Shown: positions 8,923-17,434, counted from the first letter of the stretch. The stretch is 64,000 bases of DNA from Candidatus Bathyarchaeota archaeon (GCA_018396635.1 JAGTQE010000003.1:54852-118851), one strand, 5' to 3'. The notes: generated from the letters alone by a model not told the origin. Made by a program: numbers and translations.

Positions 8923-9780
8923 TCACTTATATTTTTTGTTTACAAAGTATATTCCAGCTGATATCAATATGAAACCTAGGAGTGAGTTGTATTCGATAAC
9001 CTCTCCTAAAAAGATGCTGCCGAAAATAAGTGCCACAGCTGGCACGGCAAGACTTGATGTTGAGACAACTATTGCCTCCTCAATTTTTATAAGATATAGC
9101 CAAATCGTGGATGCTACCGCCGATCCAACTATTGCAGTATAAAGTACCGAAAGAACATAAACCATATTTGTACTGAAAGTTAATTTATCTAACATTGACG
9201 TGAGAAGTATGAGAAAGGCTGCTCCTACAGGGAATTGCATAACGTTAACGATTTCTGGGTTTACGTATGCTAAAAATTTCTTATAAAAGATTATTGTGAC
9301 AGCCCAGAGGAAAGCTCCCAAAATAAGAAAAAGAGAGGCGCTTGAAAGTCTCACCTGGTTAAGTCGTCCCATATAAATGGCTACCACGCCAAGAAAGCCA
9401 AAAACTATCCCTAAAATTCTGGTTAGGGTAACTTTCTCGCCTAAAAACAACGCAGCTAGACAGAAAACGAATAATGGCTGCGTATAGGTTAGTATCGAGC
9501 TAAGGCCTGAAGGCTCGTAGAGCAAGCCAACATGGGTGGATGCCATGCAGGCAGCATTCACTACACTAATTGATATAAGTTTAAGCCATGTAGCGCCATC
9601 CTTTGGCAGCTTTCTTTTCTCCACAGCTAAAATTGGCGATAGCGCTATTGAAGCAAAAAGAAGCCTTTGTGAAACAAGATTTAGCGGACTAACAAACCTC
9701 AAACCAATCTTCATTACAGTCCAGTTAAAACCCCATGCTAAAACTACTATGACGAAAAGTAGCAACCCCCGCTTCTTCAA
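8923..9780 (-). CDS. EamA/DMT-superfamily transporter
   Basis: A 285-residue membrane protein with ten predicted helices in two EamA repeats (the second begins near residue 148). GFNWTVMKIGLRFVSPLN and PLFVFCLAALFLGEKVT are typical drug/metabolite transporter motifs, repeated as VALIFGSIFLGEVI in the second half. The family exports amino acids, metabolites or sugars; the substrate is not predictable. The TTG start at 9780 is supported by GGAGGT seven bases upstream. It stands alone between convergent and divergent neighbours. Confidence 0.88.
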   Translation of the reverse strand: MKKRGLLLFVIVVLAWGFNWTVMKIGLRFVSPLNLVSQRLLFASIALSPILAVEKRKLPKDGATWLKLISISVVNAACMASTHVGLLYEPSGLSSILTYTQPLFVFCLAALFLGEKVTLTRILGIVFGFLGVVAIYMGRLNQVRLSSASLFLILGAFLWAVTIIFYKKFLAYVNPEIVNVMQFPVGAAFLILLTSMLDKLTFSTNMVYVLSVLYTAIVGSAVASTIWLYLIKIEEAIVVSTSSLAVPAVALIFGSIFLGEVIEYNSLLGFILISAGIYFVNKKYK

Positions 9781-9921
9781 GCTCTAAACCTCCAACAAGT
9801 CAATATGTGAGCATTGTTTAAGGTCATATCCCTCCTTAGCTCAGTAAATATTAAAGCAATCCAACTTCAATTTATAAGTTAAGTCTAAATCCAAAATCTT
9901 GACGGGCCTGAAGGTGTTAAT

Positions 9922-10758
9922 ATGCCGAAGATGAAGCTTGGTATAATAATTTCGTTAAGGAGAGAATTAGAGGAAGAGATTAAAAAAGTCCATGAGTATG
10001 GTTTTCCGACATGCCAAGTTGCGTGCTGGGATGTAAGCTTATATAGCTCTGAAATGGCTCATTTACTCAAGAGACTATCAAGCGAATACGACGTTGAGGT
10101 TACAGCTATATGGGCAGGTTTACCTGGTAAGTATGTCTGGGATTTTATAGAGGGCCCCAGCACAGTAGGTCTAGTACCTATAGAGATGAGGGAGGTTCGC
10201 GTGAAGGCTCTGAAGAAGGCATCCGACTTCACTAGAGAATCTTGTGTCGAAGATATTGTGACCCACGTTGGATTCATACCTGAGAACCCAAAAGATCCTG
10301 TTTACATTTCACTTATAGATGTGCTTAAAGATATAGCCAGGTATTGTGCAAGAAATGGGCAGTTCTTTCTCTTTGAAACTGGTCAAGAAACTCCCATAAC
10401 TCTTCTTAGAACCATTGAGGACGTTGGTATGGATAACCTTGGAGTAAATTTTGATCCAGCTAACCTCTTAATGTATGGGAAAGCTAATCCAATAGATGCT
10501 TTGGATATACTTGGCAAATATATTCGGGGCGTTCATGCGAAGGATGGCGAATATCCTACTAACGGGAGGAAGCTAGGTAAAGAAAAACCTTTAGGAGAAG
10601 GGAGGGTAAACTTCCCTGCGCTAATATTGAAGCTCAAGGCGTTAGGCTATAATAGGGCTATAACTATAGAGCGTGAAATCCGCGGGCCGCAACAGATAGA
10701 GGATATACTTAAAGCTAAAAGAATTTTAGAGAAGCTCATCTATAATACCTGGGCTTAA
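9922..10758 (+). CDS. Sugar phosphate isomerase/epimerase (xylose isomerase-like TIM barrel)
   Basis: A 278-residue AP-endonuclease-2/xylose isomerase-like TIM barrel. The four expected metal ligands can be read: E152 in FLFETGQE, D178 in VNFDPANL, H205 in RGVHAKDG and E250 in ITIERE. Members of this family (IolE, Hyi, tagatose epimerase and relatives) isomerise or epimerise ketoses and inositols. Nearby gene context does not fix the substrate, but the window carries other sugar genes. GGTG before the ATG at 9922 serves as ribosome binding site. The last four bases overlap the convergent PhoU-type regulator. Confidence 0.87.
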   Translation: MPKMKLGIIISLRRELEEEIKKVHEYGFPTCQVACWDVSLYSSEMAHLLKRLSSEYDVEVTAIWAGLPGKYVWDFIEGPSTVGLVPIEMREVRVKALKKASDFTRESCVEDIVTHVGFIPENPKDPVYISLIDVLKDIARYCARNGQFFLFETGQETPITLLRTIEDVGMDNLGVNFDPANLLMYGKANPIDALDILGKYIRGVHAKDGEYPTNGRKLGKEKPLGEGRVNFPALILKLKALGYNRAITIEREIRGPQQIEDILKAKRILEKLIYNTWA

Positions 10759-11735
10759 AATTCTCTCGGGGCAGTTAGGTCAGATATATCAACACTATGA
10801 TCATATATTCGGTTCAGTAGTGAAATAACTGCAACTAGATCTTGGGCTCTCTCAATAGGCAAAGCTCTAATTATAGATTCAGTTCTTCTACTCAATTCCT
10901 TAACATTTGCCTCCCTCTCTCTTACAGATTCAGCAATAATAATATTACGTGATAGAAAAGCTGTAACCGCATCATTATAACAATCATAAATTGCTTTATA
11001 GAGCTCATGCAAGGCCTTAGACAAATTTTCACTAATCTTTAAATCCCTAAATTTAATCGTATACTCAGATATTTGGGATGACTGATCAGCCACCGCTTCA
11101 ACAGAGCTTGCAGCTAACCTATAATCTAAGCAATCTATGGGGTGCATGTTCAGCTTCTCACTTAAACTTGGATTTTGTACAAGAGTCCTCAAAACTCTGA
11201 CAAGTAAGAAGTAAAGTCTATCTACTTCATTATCCCTAGCAATAACATTTCTAGCCAAGTGAATGTCCCCTTCTAGGAGGGCAGTGATAGAGTCTCTGCA
11301 CATGCCTGAAGCTATCAGATGCTCGCGGCGCAGAATTTTCTCAGGTGATAGAGCTGAAGGCTCCAGCAAACATTGCATAACGATCTTACTGTAATCTTCC
11401 TCAATTATCTCTAAGCCTATAAGGCGAGCTGCCGTCTTCTTAATTATGTCCCTCTCTTCAGGTGTTATTCGCCCCTTCGCCTCAACAGCTATAATATCAT
11501 AGCCAAGAAGATATTTACTAATAATCTCTCGGCCCAGATGCGGCCCAGGCTTAATAACAGTTGATCTCGGCGCTGATTCAACATTATATTTCGGGTCAAT
11601 TATCAATTTGCCATCCGGTGTTTCCATGCTTGCAACTATTGTTCCACGAGCTATGCCGTTCCGTATGGCCCACTCCTTTGGCAATGTTACAAAAAATGTT
11701 CCGCTCCTTGTCATCTGTATTCTTCGAAATTCCAT
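10755..11735 (-). CDS. AbrB-PhoU domain phosphate uptake regulator
   Basis: A 326-residue protein with an N-terminal SpoVT/AbrB swapped-hairpin DNA-binding domain (residues 1-50, RRIQMTRSGTFFVTLPKEWA) and two helical PhoU-type repeats after about residue 110. This AbrB-PhoU arrangement is common in archaea and is annotated as a phosphate uptake regulator, although no pst transporter is present here, so the target is unknown. It is divergent from the PolD small subunit gene and shares an A/T-rich promoter region with it. Alternative: a general antitoxin-like regulator using PhoU as a metal-sensing module. Confidence 0.87.
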   Translation of the reverse strand: MEFRRIQMTRSGTFFVTLPKEWAIRNGIARGTIVASMETPDGKLIIDPKYNVESAPRSTVIKPGPHLGREIISKYLLGYDIIAVEAKGRITPEERDIIKKTAARLIGLEIIEEDYSKIVMQCLLEPSALSPEKILRREHLIASGMCRDSITALLEGDIHLARNVIARDNEVDRLYFLLVRVLRTLVQNPSLSEKLNMHPIDCLDYRLAASSVEAVADQSSQISEYTIKFRDLKISENLSKALHELYKAIYDCYNDAVTAFLSRNIIIAESVREREANVKELSRRTESIIRALPIERAQDLVAVISLLNRIYDHSVDISDLTAPREF

Positions 11736-11769
11736 CCTTTTTCCCTAACCTTAATCGCTCAAATATAAT

Positions 11770-11805
11770 ATGTTACTTCAGCATATATATACATATATTT
11801 AATTA
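11770..11805. promoter_or_regulatory. Shared A/T-rich divergent promoter region
   Basis: Between the PhoU-type regulator (start 11735, minus) and the PolD small subunit (start 11851, plus) lies a run of TATA-like sequence (ATATATATACATATATTTAA near 11781-11800). It is at a plausible distance to serve as TATA box for either direction. Position and composition are the only evidence. Confidence 0.4.
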
Positions 11806-11850
11806 GGAAACAGTTTAGTTTCACGCGCTAAAGCTCAATAATGAGATAAG

Positions 11851-13377
11851 ATGTCAGACAATATGGAAAGTTTAAAGGCTGCAATATCTCTCATAATTGA
11901 GGCTGGATACCAAATTGATAAAGATGCCTTTGAACTCCTAAAAGATCTTTCGCAAAAAGTCAACTTAACCTCTCTGGTTAAAACAGTTATTGATGAAATT
12001 AATTCTCTCTCTGAAAGACCCATATTTATAACGCGTAAGTTTATTGAAGAAAAAGTCGGTAAAATCGTTCTAACAGAGGAAGTGAGAGGTACAAGCTACG
12101 TTACTGGGAAAACAGGCTTCCAGCCATATGCTAGAGGCGTTGAAAGCGACTTTAAAGTAATAAGCGATCCTACGGAAAAGATAAGTAGCATAGGTTCTCT
12201 TGAGGATTGCATAGAATATTTTAGGAGCAGATTCAAAAAGTTAAGCAGGATAATAAGGAGCAGGACGGATGCTAAGGATGCTGGTAGCATCTCTGATGCT
12301 CTAAAAGCATCAGAGAATTCAAAAGTAAAGTTTATTTGTATGGTGACCGAGAAACGTGAGACAAAGCGTGGAGTTTTCTTTAGGGTTGAGGACTTAGAGG
12401 ATTATGCCATAATCTTTGTGCCAGCAGAAAAACATGAAGTATATTTAAAGGCCCAAAAAATACTTTTAGATCAAGTTATCTGCATAAGCGCATTACGTGG
12501 AAAAAATGACTTACTTATAGTGGAAGATATAGTATGGCCTGATGTCCCACTTAAAAAACATAATAGGGCTCCAATACCTATTTGCGCCGCTCTACTTTCA
12601 GATCTTCATGTGGGGAGTAAAATGTTTATGGAGAAAGAGTTTAAGCGCTTCGTTAGGTGGCTGAGAGGTGAGATTGGTGGAGATAAACTCAGAGAGTTAG
12701 CGGGCCGTGTAAAATATTTGATTATAGCTGGCGATGTCGTTGATGGCGTTGGAATATATCCTCAACAATATGATGAGTTAGAAATAAAAGATCTCCACAA
12801 ACAGTATGAGAGGGCTGCTAAGGAACTTGAGGAGATCCCTGACTACATTGAAATAATCATTATACCGGGCAACCATGATGCGACAAGACGGGCTCTTCCT
12901 CAACCAGCTATTTCACGGGAATACGCCAAGCCACTTTTAGATTTAGGGAGCCATCTTTTAGGCGACCCTTCCGTCATAAGTCTATATGGAGTGACGATTC
13001 TTTTATCACATGGACGAAGTTTAGATGATATCATAGCCTCGTCTCCAAGTATGAGTTTTCAATCTCCTGAAGAAGCTATGAAAGTTCTCTTACAGTGTAG
13101 GCATCTGGCTCCAATTTATGGAATGAGGACATTAATAGCTTCTGAGAAAGTAGACCATCTAGTTATAGAACACGTGCCTGATATATTTCATGCAGGACAT
13201 GTTCACATGATGAAATATACTACTTATCGAGGAATTCTTGTAGTAAACTCAGGAACATGGCAGAAACAAACAGAGTATCAGAAGGAGATGGGTCATATAC
13301 CTAATCCAGGCATAATTCCCGTGGTAGACTTACAAAGCTTTCAGGTTTTCACAATAGATTTTGTCTCAGCGATTTAA
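11851..13377 (+). CDS. polB: DNA polymerase D small subunit DP1 (3'-5' exonuclease)
   Basis: Proofreading subunit of the archaeal replicative polymerase PolD. The 508-residue protein has an N-terminal helical region, an OB-fold (about 160-230) and a calcineurin-like phosphoesterase domain. The phosphoesterase motifs are all intact: SDLHVG near 249, GDVVDG near 293, PGNHD near 339, SHGRS near 386 and GHVH near 449. An active Mre11-like exonuclease is therefore expected. The ORF ends eight bases from the convergent cdc6 gene, and the large subunit is about 5 kb away, so the replication genes are grouped but not in one operon. Confidence 0.95.
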   Translation: MSDNMESLKAAISLIIEAGYQIDKDAFELLKDLSQKVNLTSLVKTVIDEINSLSERPIFITRKFIEEKVGKIVLTEEVRGTSYVTGKTGFQPYARGVESDFKVISDPTEKISSIGSLEDCIEYFRSRFKKLSRIIRSRTDAKDAGSISDALKASENSKVKFICMVTEKRETKRGVFFRVEDLEDYAIIFVPAEKHEVYLKAQKILLDQVICISALRGKNDLLIVEDIVWPDVPLKKHNRAPIPICAALLSDLHVGSKMFMEKEFKRFVRWLRGEIGGDKLRELAGRVKYLIIAGDVVDGVGIYPQQYDELEIKDLHKQYERAAKELEEIPDYIEIIIIPGNHDATRRALPQPAISREYAKPLLDLGSHLLGDPSVISLYGVTILLSHGRSLDDIIASSPSMSFQSPEEAMKVLLQCRHLAPIYGMRTLIASEKVDHLVIEHVPDIFHAGHVHMMKYTTYRGILVVNSGTWQKQTEYQKEMGHIPNPGIIPVVDLQSFQVFTIDFVSAI

Positions 13378-13385
13378 AGGATACT

Positions 13386-14669
13386 TCAGGAATCATTCTG
13401 GCGTAGCGATATAGATTTTGGCTTATAACTTATTATATATCTAAATCTATCATCTTCAGAGAAAACATCCATTATGATTCTCCGTGATACACCCAAACCT
13501 ATCTTCTTTGTTCGCCCGTAGCGTCCAAGGCTAACGATGCGAGAATTTAATAGTCCCATAACATCTAATTCATTTATTAATCCACTAACCCTCCTCTGCG
13601 TCAGCGGGCTTATGCCCATTTGCTCGCAGATCTCTAAATAGAGATTATAAATGTCTCCTGTGAAGCATCGATCAGGATCCATCTTATTAATAAGATACAC
13701 ACTTAAGAGAACTAGTTTTGAGTGCGTTGGTAGACTTTTTATGCTCTCATAGACCTGATCATGCTCTATTCTTTCCTGGGCTTCTCTCACATGCTCTTCA
13801 GTAATCCTTCTATCACCCTTCCTCTCAGCTATTTCACCAGCAACACGTAGAAGGTCGAGAGCTCTCCGCGCGTCGCCATGCTCAGACGCCGCTAGGGCAG
13901 CACAAAGTTTAAGCGCACCTTCTGAGAGAACGCCGTCATAGAACGCTATTTTAGCCCTCTCCATGAGTATATCTTGGAGTTCGTCAGCCGTATAAGGTTT
14001 AAAAACCATCTCCTCTTCACTTAGTGTGCTTAGAACTCTTGGATCAAGAAGATCCTTAAATTTTAAGTCATTAGATATGCCAATTATTGAAACCTTACTC
14101 TGATTTAAGCCCTCATTTATTCTAGTAAGTTCATAAAGTAATTCGTCGCCACGAATCTTTATTAAGGCATCAATCTCGTCTAAGGCAACTATGAAGATTA
14201 TACCTTGAGATTCTAAGTTTTTCCTGAACCTATCAAAGATCTCACCAACAGCCAGGCCTGTAAAAGGAACCTTAACATTAATGCTTGAGCATAAAGCCGC
14301 CAGGACCCTATATTCTGTTCCTGCAAGCCGGCAGTTTACAAAGCAAACTTTAACTGGTGAACCTACCTCTTCAGCTTTTTGGGCAAGTTTATTTAACACA
14401 AACTTAACAACAGCAGTCTTTCCAGTACCAGTTTTCCCATAAATTAAAACATTTGAACATGGCGACCCCTTTAAGGCAGGAGCTGTTATCTCACCTAAGC
14501 GAAGAATCTCTTCTCTCCTATGCGGGAGATTATCAGGAACGTAATCATGTCTCAAAACCTCTCTATTCTTGAAAATCCTTGACCCCTTAAGAAAATGCGC
14601 GAATACCTCGTCTAAGATATTTTCCCGCTCTCTCATCCGTCTAAACCTCGATGAAAGATCTCTACTCAT
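13386..14669 (-). CDS. cdc6: Orc1/Cdc6 replication initiator
   Basis: Origin-binding AAA+ initiator of 427 residues. Walker A GKTGTGKT is at 78-85, Walker B LDEID at 163-167, and sensor 1 ISNDLKFKDLLDPRV near 197. A C-terminal winged helix (about 320-410, with the RVSGLINELDVMGLL recognition region) contacts DNA. It is transcribed away from an A/T-rich intergenic region with three ORB-type sites, the usual layout in which Cdc6 binds next to its own gene. Only one cdc6 is present in this window; other copies may exist elsewhere. Confidence 0.96.
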   Translation of the reverse strand: MSRDLSSRFRRMRERENILDEVFAHFLKGSRIFKNREVLRHDYVPDNLPHRREEILRLGEITAPALKGSPCSNVLIYGKTGTGKTAVVKFVLNKLAQKAEEVGSPVKVCFVNCRLAGTEYRVLAALCSSINVKVPFTGLAVGEIFDRFRKNLESQGIIFIVALDEIDALIKIRGDELLYELTRINEGLNQSKVSIIGISNDLKFKDLLDPRVLSTLSEEEMVFKPYTADELQDILMERAKIAFYDGVLSEGALKLCAALAASEHGDARRALDLLRVAGEIAERKGDRRITEEHVREAQERIEHDQVYESIKSLPTHSKLVLLSVYLINKMDPDRCFTGDIYNLYLEICEQMGISPLTQRRVSGLINELDVMGLLNSRIVSLGRYGRTKKIGLGVSRRIIMDVFSEDDRFRYIISYKPKSISLRQNDS

Positions 14670-14750
14670 TTAAAAGCAGGGAGAATAAGTGATTAAAGGG
14701 CTCTCCTACAAAAAAATAGACAAATAATTAAAAGGTATTAAAGAGGGGAG

Positions 14751-14776
14751 ACCCACCCCTTTGTTTCTACTGGAAA
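14751..14776 (-). promoter_or_regulatory. ORB element 1 (Orc1/Cdc6 binding site)
   Basis: Read on the minus strand it is TTTCCAGTAGAAAC, three bases, then GGGGTGGGT. The dyad plus G-string arrangement matches the Sulfolobus-type origin recognition box. The G-string faces the cdc6 gene. Confidence 0.75.
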
Positions 14777-15000
14777 TAGTCTCAGCAAACTAAAATTATT
14801 TTTGTTTTCTTTTGGAAAAATAGTCTCCCATTTTAGTTAGGAAATTTCTATATTTAACGAGATTTATACAATATTGTATACTATTTCAGCAAAATATCTT
14901 GAAATATTTCAACATAATATTACTTAAAATTTTATAGAAATCACATGGAAAAATGGCAAAATATCGCATCAAAAAATTATTATACCATATTCTTCGCTTG

Positions 15001-15028
15001 TTTTCCAGTGGAAAACCAGGGGTCTGGG
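15001..15028 (+). promoter_or_regulatory. ORB element 2 (Orc1/Cdc6 binding site)
   Basis: TTTTCCAGTGGAAAA is a near-perfect dyad followed by CCAGGGGTCTGGG. It is the best of the three sites and points opposite to element 1, with its G-string facing element 3. Confidence 0.8.
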
Positions 15029-15188
15029 TGATTTTTCTTATGAAATTCTGGCAACAATTCACAGCTTACCTTATGTTTTTCATTAACTTTAATGTGAATT
15101 AACTGTTAAAGGAGTATAAACATTGTCATAATTCTGTCTTCTTCGAATAACTGTGGAAAAATTAAGGTAAAATTTTTGTTAATGAGTT

Positions 15189-15212
15189 CACCCCTTCATT
15201 TCCTGTGGAAAA
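15189..15212 (-). promoter_or_regulatory. ORB element 3 (Orc1/Cdc6 binding site)
   Basis: On the minus strand it reads TTTTCCACAGGAAAT, three bases, then GGGGTG. The dyad core differs at two positions from element 2, but the distance to the G-run is the same as in the other two sites. Confidence 0.7.
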
Positions 15213-15424
15213 TACTGAAAATTTTTGTTTATTTGTCTTTTTAGAAAATATCCAAGCTGTTAACTTTGTTAATTTAAAAATTTGCAAATTTTCTTTCTTT
15301 TTGAAAAATAGTTCATTTTTTTCTTTTTATTTTCCTTATCATTAACCAAATAATTTATAACCTGTGAAATGATAATTGTTAATTGCTGGCGGGAGATTGG
15401 GGAAGACCGTTGCCTATAAGAAAA

Positions 15425-15817
15425 ATGAAAATTGAAGTTTATGATGAATCGGGAAACCGTTACACAATTAGTTTTGAAGGAAGAATTACTAGAGAAAAGG
15501 CTCAGAAAGTTTTTGATATAATTGAGCTACTCGGGGGTATACCTGTAGCAGAACCATCTACTTTTTCACAGGATCTTTCAAAAATCGAAAAGGTTCTTTT
15601 TGTTGTAAAGAAGAACTTTCCTTTCTCTTGGTTTTCAGCTAAAGAAGCGCAAGATGCATATGAAAGGGATGTTGGCGAGCCAATAAGCTTAAGCGCTATC
15701 TCAACATACCTTTCCAGATTGGCAGAGAGGGGCATTCTACTGAAGAAAAAAAATGAAAACAAAACATTCTTCAAGATTGTTTCACAGGAAGTGAAAGGAA
15801 TAATAAAATCATTATGA
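15425..15817 (+). CDS. Origin-adjacent winged-helix protein, function unknown
   Basis: A 130-residue protein. Residues 1-40 form a small beta-rich region (MKIEVYDESGNRYTISFEG), and residues 55-125 look like a winged helix (WFSAKEAQDAYERDVGEPISLSAISTYLSRLAERGILLKKKNENKTFFKI), so DNA binding is likely. The ATG at 15425 is the most natural start; in-frame TTG codons at 15383 and 15410 are possible, the latter with GGGGA seven bases upstream. It is transcribed out of the origin region and ends overlapping the convergent membrane winged-helix gene by six bases. The family is not recognised; a regulator of replication or of its neighbour is a guess. Confidence 0.7.
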   Translation: MKIEVYDESGNRYTISFEGRITREKAQKVFDIIELLGGIPVAEPSTFSQDLSKIEKVLFVVKKNFPFSWFSAKEAQDAYERDVGEPISLSAISTYLSRLAERGILLKKKNENKTFFKIVSQEVKGIIKSL

Positions 15818-16513
15818 ACCAAATAGCCTTTCCTTTTTCAAAATCTCCTCCATATCTTTATTGAGTCGATACACGTAAGGAATTTTATCCTCCTTTCTCT
15901 CCACATAGCCGCGCATATATAGACTCTTCAGTAAACGTGCCGTATGCTCTCTTGTCAACTTAATTCTATCCTTTATTTCAGAAGCTGTTTTCTCTCCTTC
16001 ATTTGCCAGAATCTCAAGAACTTTTAATTCTGTCTCAGTTAGTGATGTAAGAACTTTATCTCCTCTTGGAAGTATGGGTGATCCGGTCCTGTTGATCTCT
16101 TTCTTTTCAGTTTCGAAAATCTTCTCTTCTTCAATTTTACTAATTTTTTCTACCACTTCATTATATTTGAGCATTAAGCTATCGATCTTGTTCTTCAAGT
16201 CTTTATGCTCTGAACAAATCGTCTCATTATTCCTAATTAAATCCTCTACTTTTTCCTTAAGATTAAGAACTAGAGAGCGCATTTCCTCAAGGTCCCTGCC
16301 AACAGAAACTTCTCTATGGCTCTCTATGATCTCTTGGATTTTCTCTTCAATTCTCTTAAGATCCTTGTTAAAACTGAAGATTACATCTTCAATAATTTTT
16401 CTTGCTTCTATGTACTTTATGGTCTCACTCCTTATCCTCTTAAAATAGAACAGCAGGAATACTGATGTTATGCAAAATATGACCGTATAGGCCAGTAATG
16501 CTATGATCTCCAT
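15812..16513 (-). CDS. Membrane-anchored coiled-coil protein with C-terminal winged helix
   Basis: A 233-residue protein with three parts: one N-terminal transmembrane helix (about 4-24), a long charged coiled coil (about 35-135) and a MarR/ArsR-like winged helix (about 155-222, LTETELKVLEILANEGEKTASEIKDRIKLTREHTARLLKSLYMRGYVERK). It should sit in the membrane with the DNA-binding domain in the cytoplasm. Its promoter region, immediately upstream, carries several TGTGA/TCACA palindromes, a natural place for self-regulation. GGTGAT just before the ATG is the ribosome binding site. Location some 0.4-1.5 kb from the ORB sites raises the idea of tethering the origin; this is inference. Confidence 0.78.
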   Translation of the reverse strand: MEIIALLAYTVIFCITSVFLLFYFKRIRSETIKYIEARKIIEDVIFSFNKDLKRIEEKIQEIIESHREVSVGRDLEEMRSLVLNLKEKVEDLIRNNETICSEHKDLKNKIDSLMLKYNEVVEKISKIEEEKIFETEKKEINRTGSPILPRGDKVLTSLTETELKVLEILANEGEKTASEIKDRIKLTREHTARLLKSLYMRGYVERKEDKIPYVYRLNKDMEEILKKERLFGS

Positions 16514-16525
16514 GATATCACCATC

Positions 16526-16577
16526 TGTGACATCACAAACCTTGTGATCCTGAAAATCACAATGTGATCATATCACA
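16526..16577. promoter_or_regulatory. Cluster of three TGTGA/TCACA inverted repeats
   Basis: Three perfect palindromes lie directly upstream of the membrane winged-helix gene: TGTGA-2-TCACA at 16526-16537, TTGTGAT-7-ATCACAA at 16542-16562 and TGTGAT-3-ATCACA at 16563-16577. Arms are identical while spacers differ. They are probably operator sites for a dimeric winged-helix protein. Confidence 0.7.
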
Positions 16578-16689
16578 ATCATGGTTATAATCACATCAAG
16601 GTCCAAATAAAATTTTCGTTTCTCTATGGTCATGTCGCCAAAAAATAGAATCTGAATAAATATTTGCTTGGTCTTAAAATCTCGAGAGC

Positions 16690-16740
16690 TGTGATTTTTC
16701 ACCTAGTGATGTTACGTGATGTAGCTTTGTGATGTCACAA
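16690..16740. promoter_or_regulatory. Second TGTGA/TCACA cluster with GTGATGT direct repeats
   Basis: Here are a near-palindrome TGTGA-4-TCAC (16690-16702), three direct copies of GTGATGT (about 16706, 16716 and 16729), and the perfect palindrome TTGTGA-2-TCACAA at 16727-16740. The last one overlaps the stop codon of the downstream minus-strand gene. Same arm sequence as the cluster about 115 bases to the left. Confidence 0.65.
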
Positions 16741-17229
16741 TTTTTTAGAGAGAGATTTCGGCTTCGAGAGGGTGAGTAAGCTTTTTTCTATTTCGCTTTG
16801 AAGAGTCTGGAGCACTTTCACTTGATCCTCATCTATCTGGCCTTTTTCCCATATCTCCCGATATCTTTCACTGTAGGCGCGTATCTTATTTGCTATCTCA
16901 ATATATATGTCAAGTCTTGGATCTTCGAATACTCCTAAATAGCCCAATAAGATTACTGTATAGATTGATCTAATCACGTTTTTTCTTGCTTGCGCTAGGG
17001 TTCTATTAAAGGATCCGCGGCTCACACCCGATTTTAGAGACCTTAATTTAGCCTTATCCTCGTAAGTCATTTTTTTATCGACTATTTTTTCGGCTAAGAT
17101 GTCTATCAGAAACGTTTCTGCCTGTACTTTTGTTAAATTGCTATTTTTAAGTAATATTTTGAAAATTGGGTCATTATTTAATGCTGTTAACCATCTTTGA
17201 ACTTCTTCTTTTAAGCTTGGATCTACCAA
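16735..17229 (-). CDS. Helical protein of unknown function near the origin
   Basis: A 164-residue, helix-rich soluble protein. The central segment SGVSRGSFNRTLAQARKNVIRSIYTVILLGYLGVF has the look of a DNA-binding HTH followed by a hydrophobic helix, but I cannot assign a family. Its last codon is embedded in one of the TGTGA palindromes, and it lies upstream of the membrane winged-helix gene on the same strand, so the two may be co-regulated. Start: ATG at 17229 with no strong ribosome binding site. Confidence 0.65.
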   Translation of the reverse strand: MVDPSLKEEVQRWLTALNNDPIFKILLKNSNLTKVQAETFLIDILAEKIVDKKMTYEDKAKLRSLKSGVSRGSFNRTLAQARKNVIRSIYTVILLGYLGVFEDPRLDIYIEIANKIRAYSERYREIWEKGQIDEDQVKVLQTLQSEIEKSLLTLSKPKSLSKKL

Positions 17230-17434
17230 ATGTTTTTCCCTCTAACTGGATACATTCTTGTCTACAAAACATTTAAGCTTTAATAGTTTCACTAACGGTG
17301 GGCTCTCATGTTTGTCCGTTAAAATGTGATATAAAATATCACGGTAAGTGGGTCACAGATGTTAGATCTCCTAAATCTTTAAGAGTAGAAATATCTTAAA
17401 TATTTTATTAATGTTTTAATGCGTTGGATTGCCT

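Larger units (their letters stand above)
14670..15382. other. Candidate chromosomal replication origin (oriC)
   Basis: A roughly 700-base non-coding, strongly A/T-rich region directly upstream of cdc6. It contains three sites matching the archaeal origin recognition box: a TTTCC-centred dyad, then a G-run starting exactly 17 bases after the first T. The sites are at 14751-14776 (minus), 15001-15028 (plus) and 15189-15212 (minus). Intervals 14777-15000 and 15029-15188 are very A/T-rich and could unwind. Weaker half-sites (GTGGAAAA-like) occur at 14813-14820 and 15151-15160. Archaeal origins typically have this arrangement beside cdc6. Origin activity itself is inferred. Confidence 0.8.

Noticed and set aside
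14670..15382. CRISPR leader or repeat array in the A/T-rich region
   Set aside because: No regularly spaced direct repeats; the recurring TGGAAA motifs are explained by ORB dyads.
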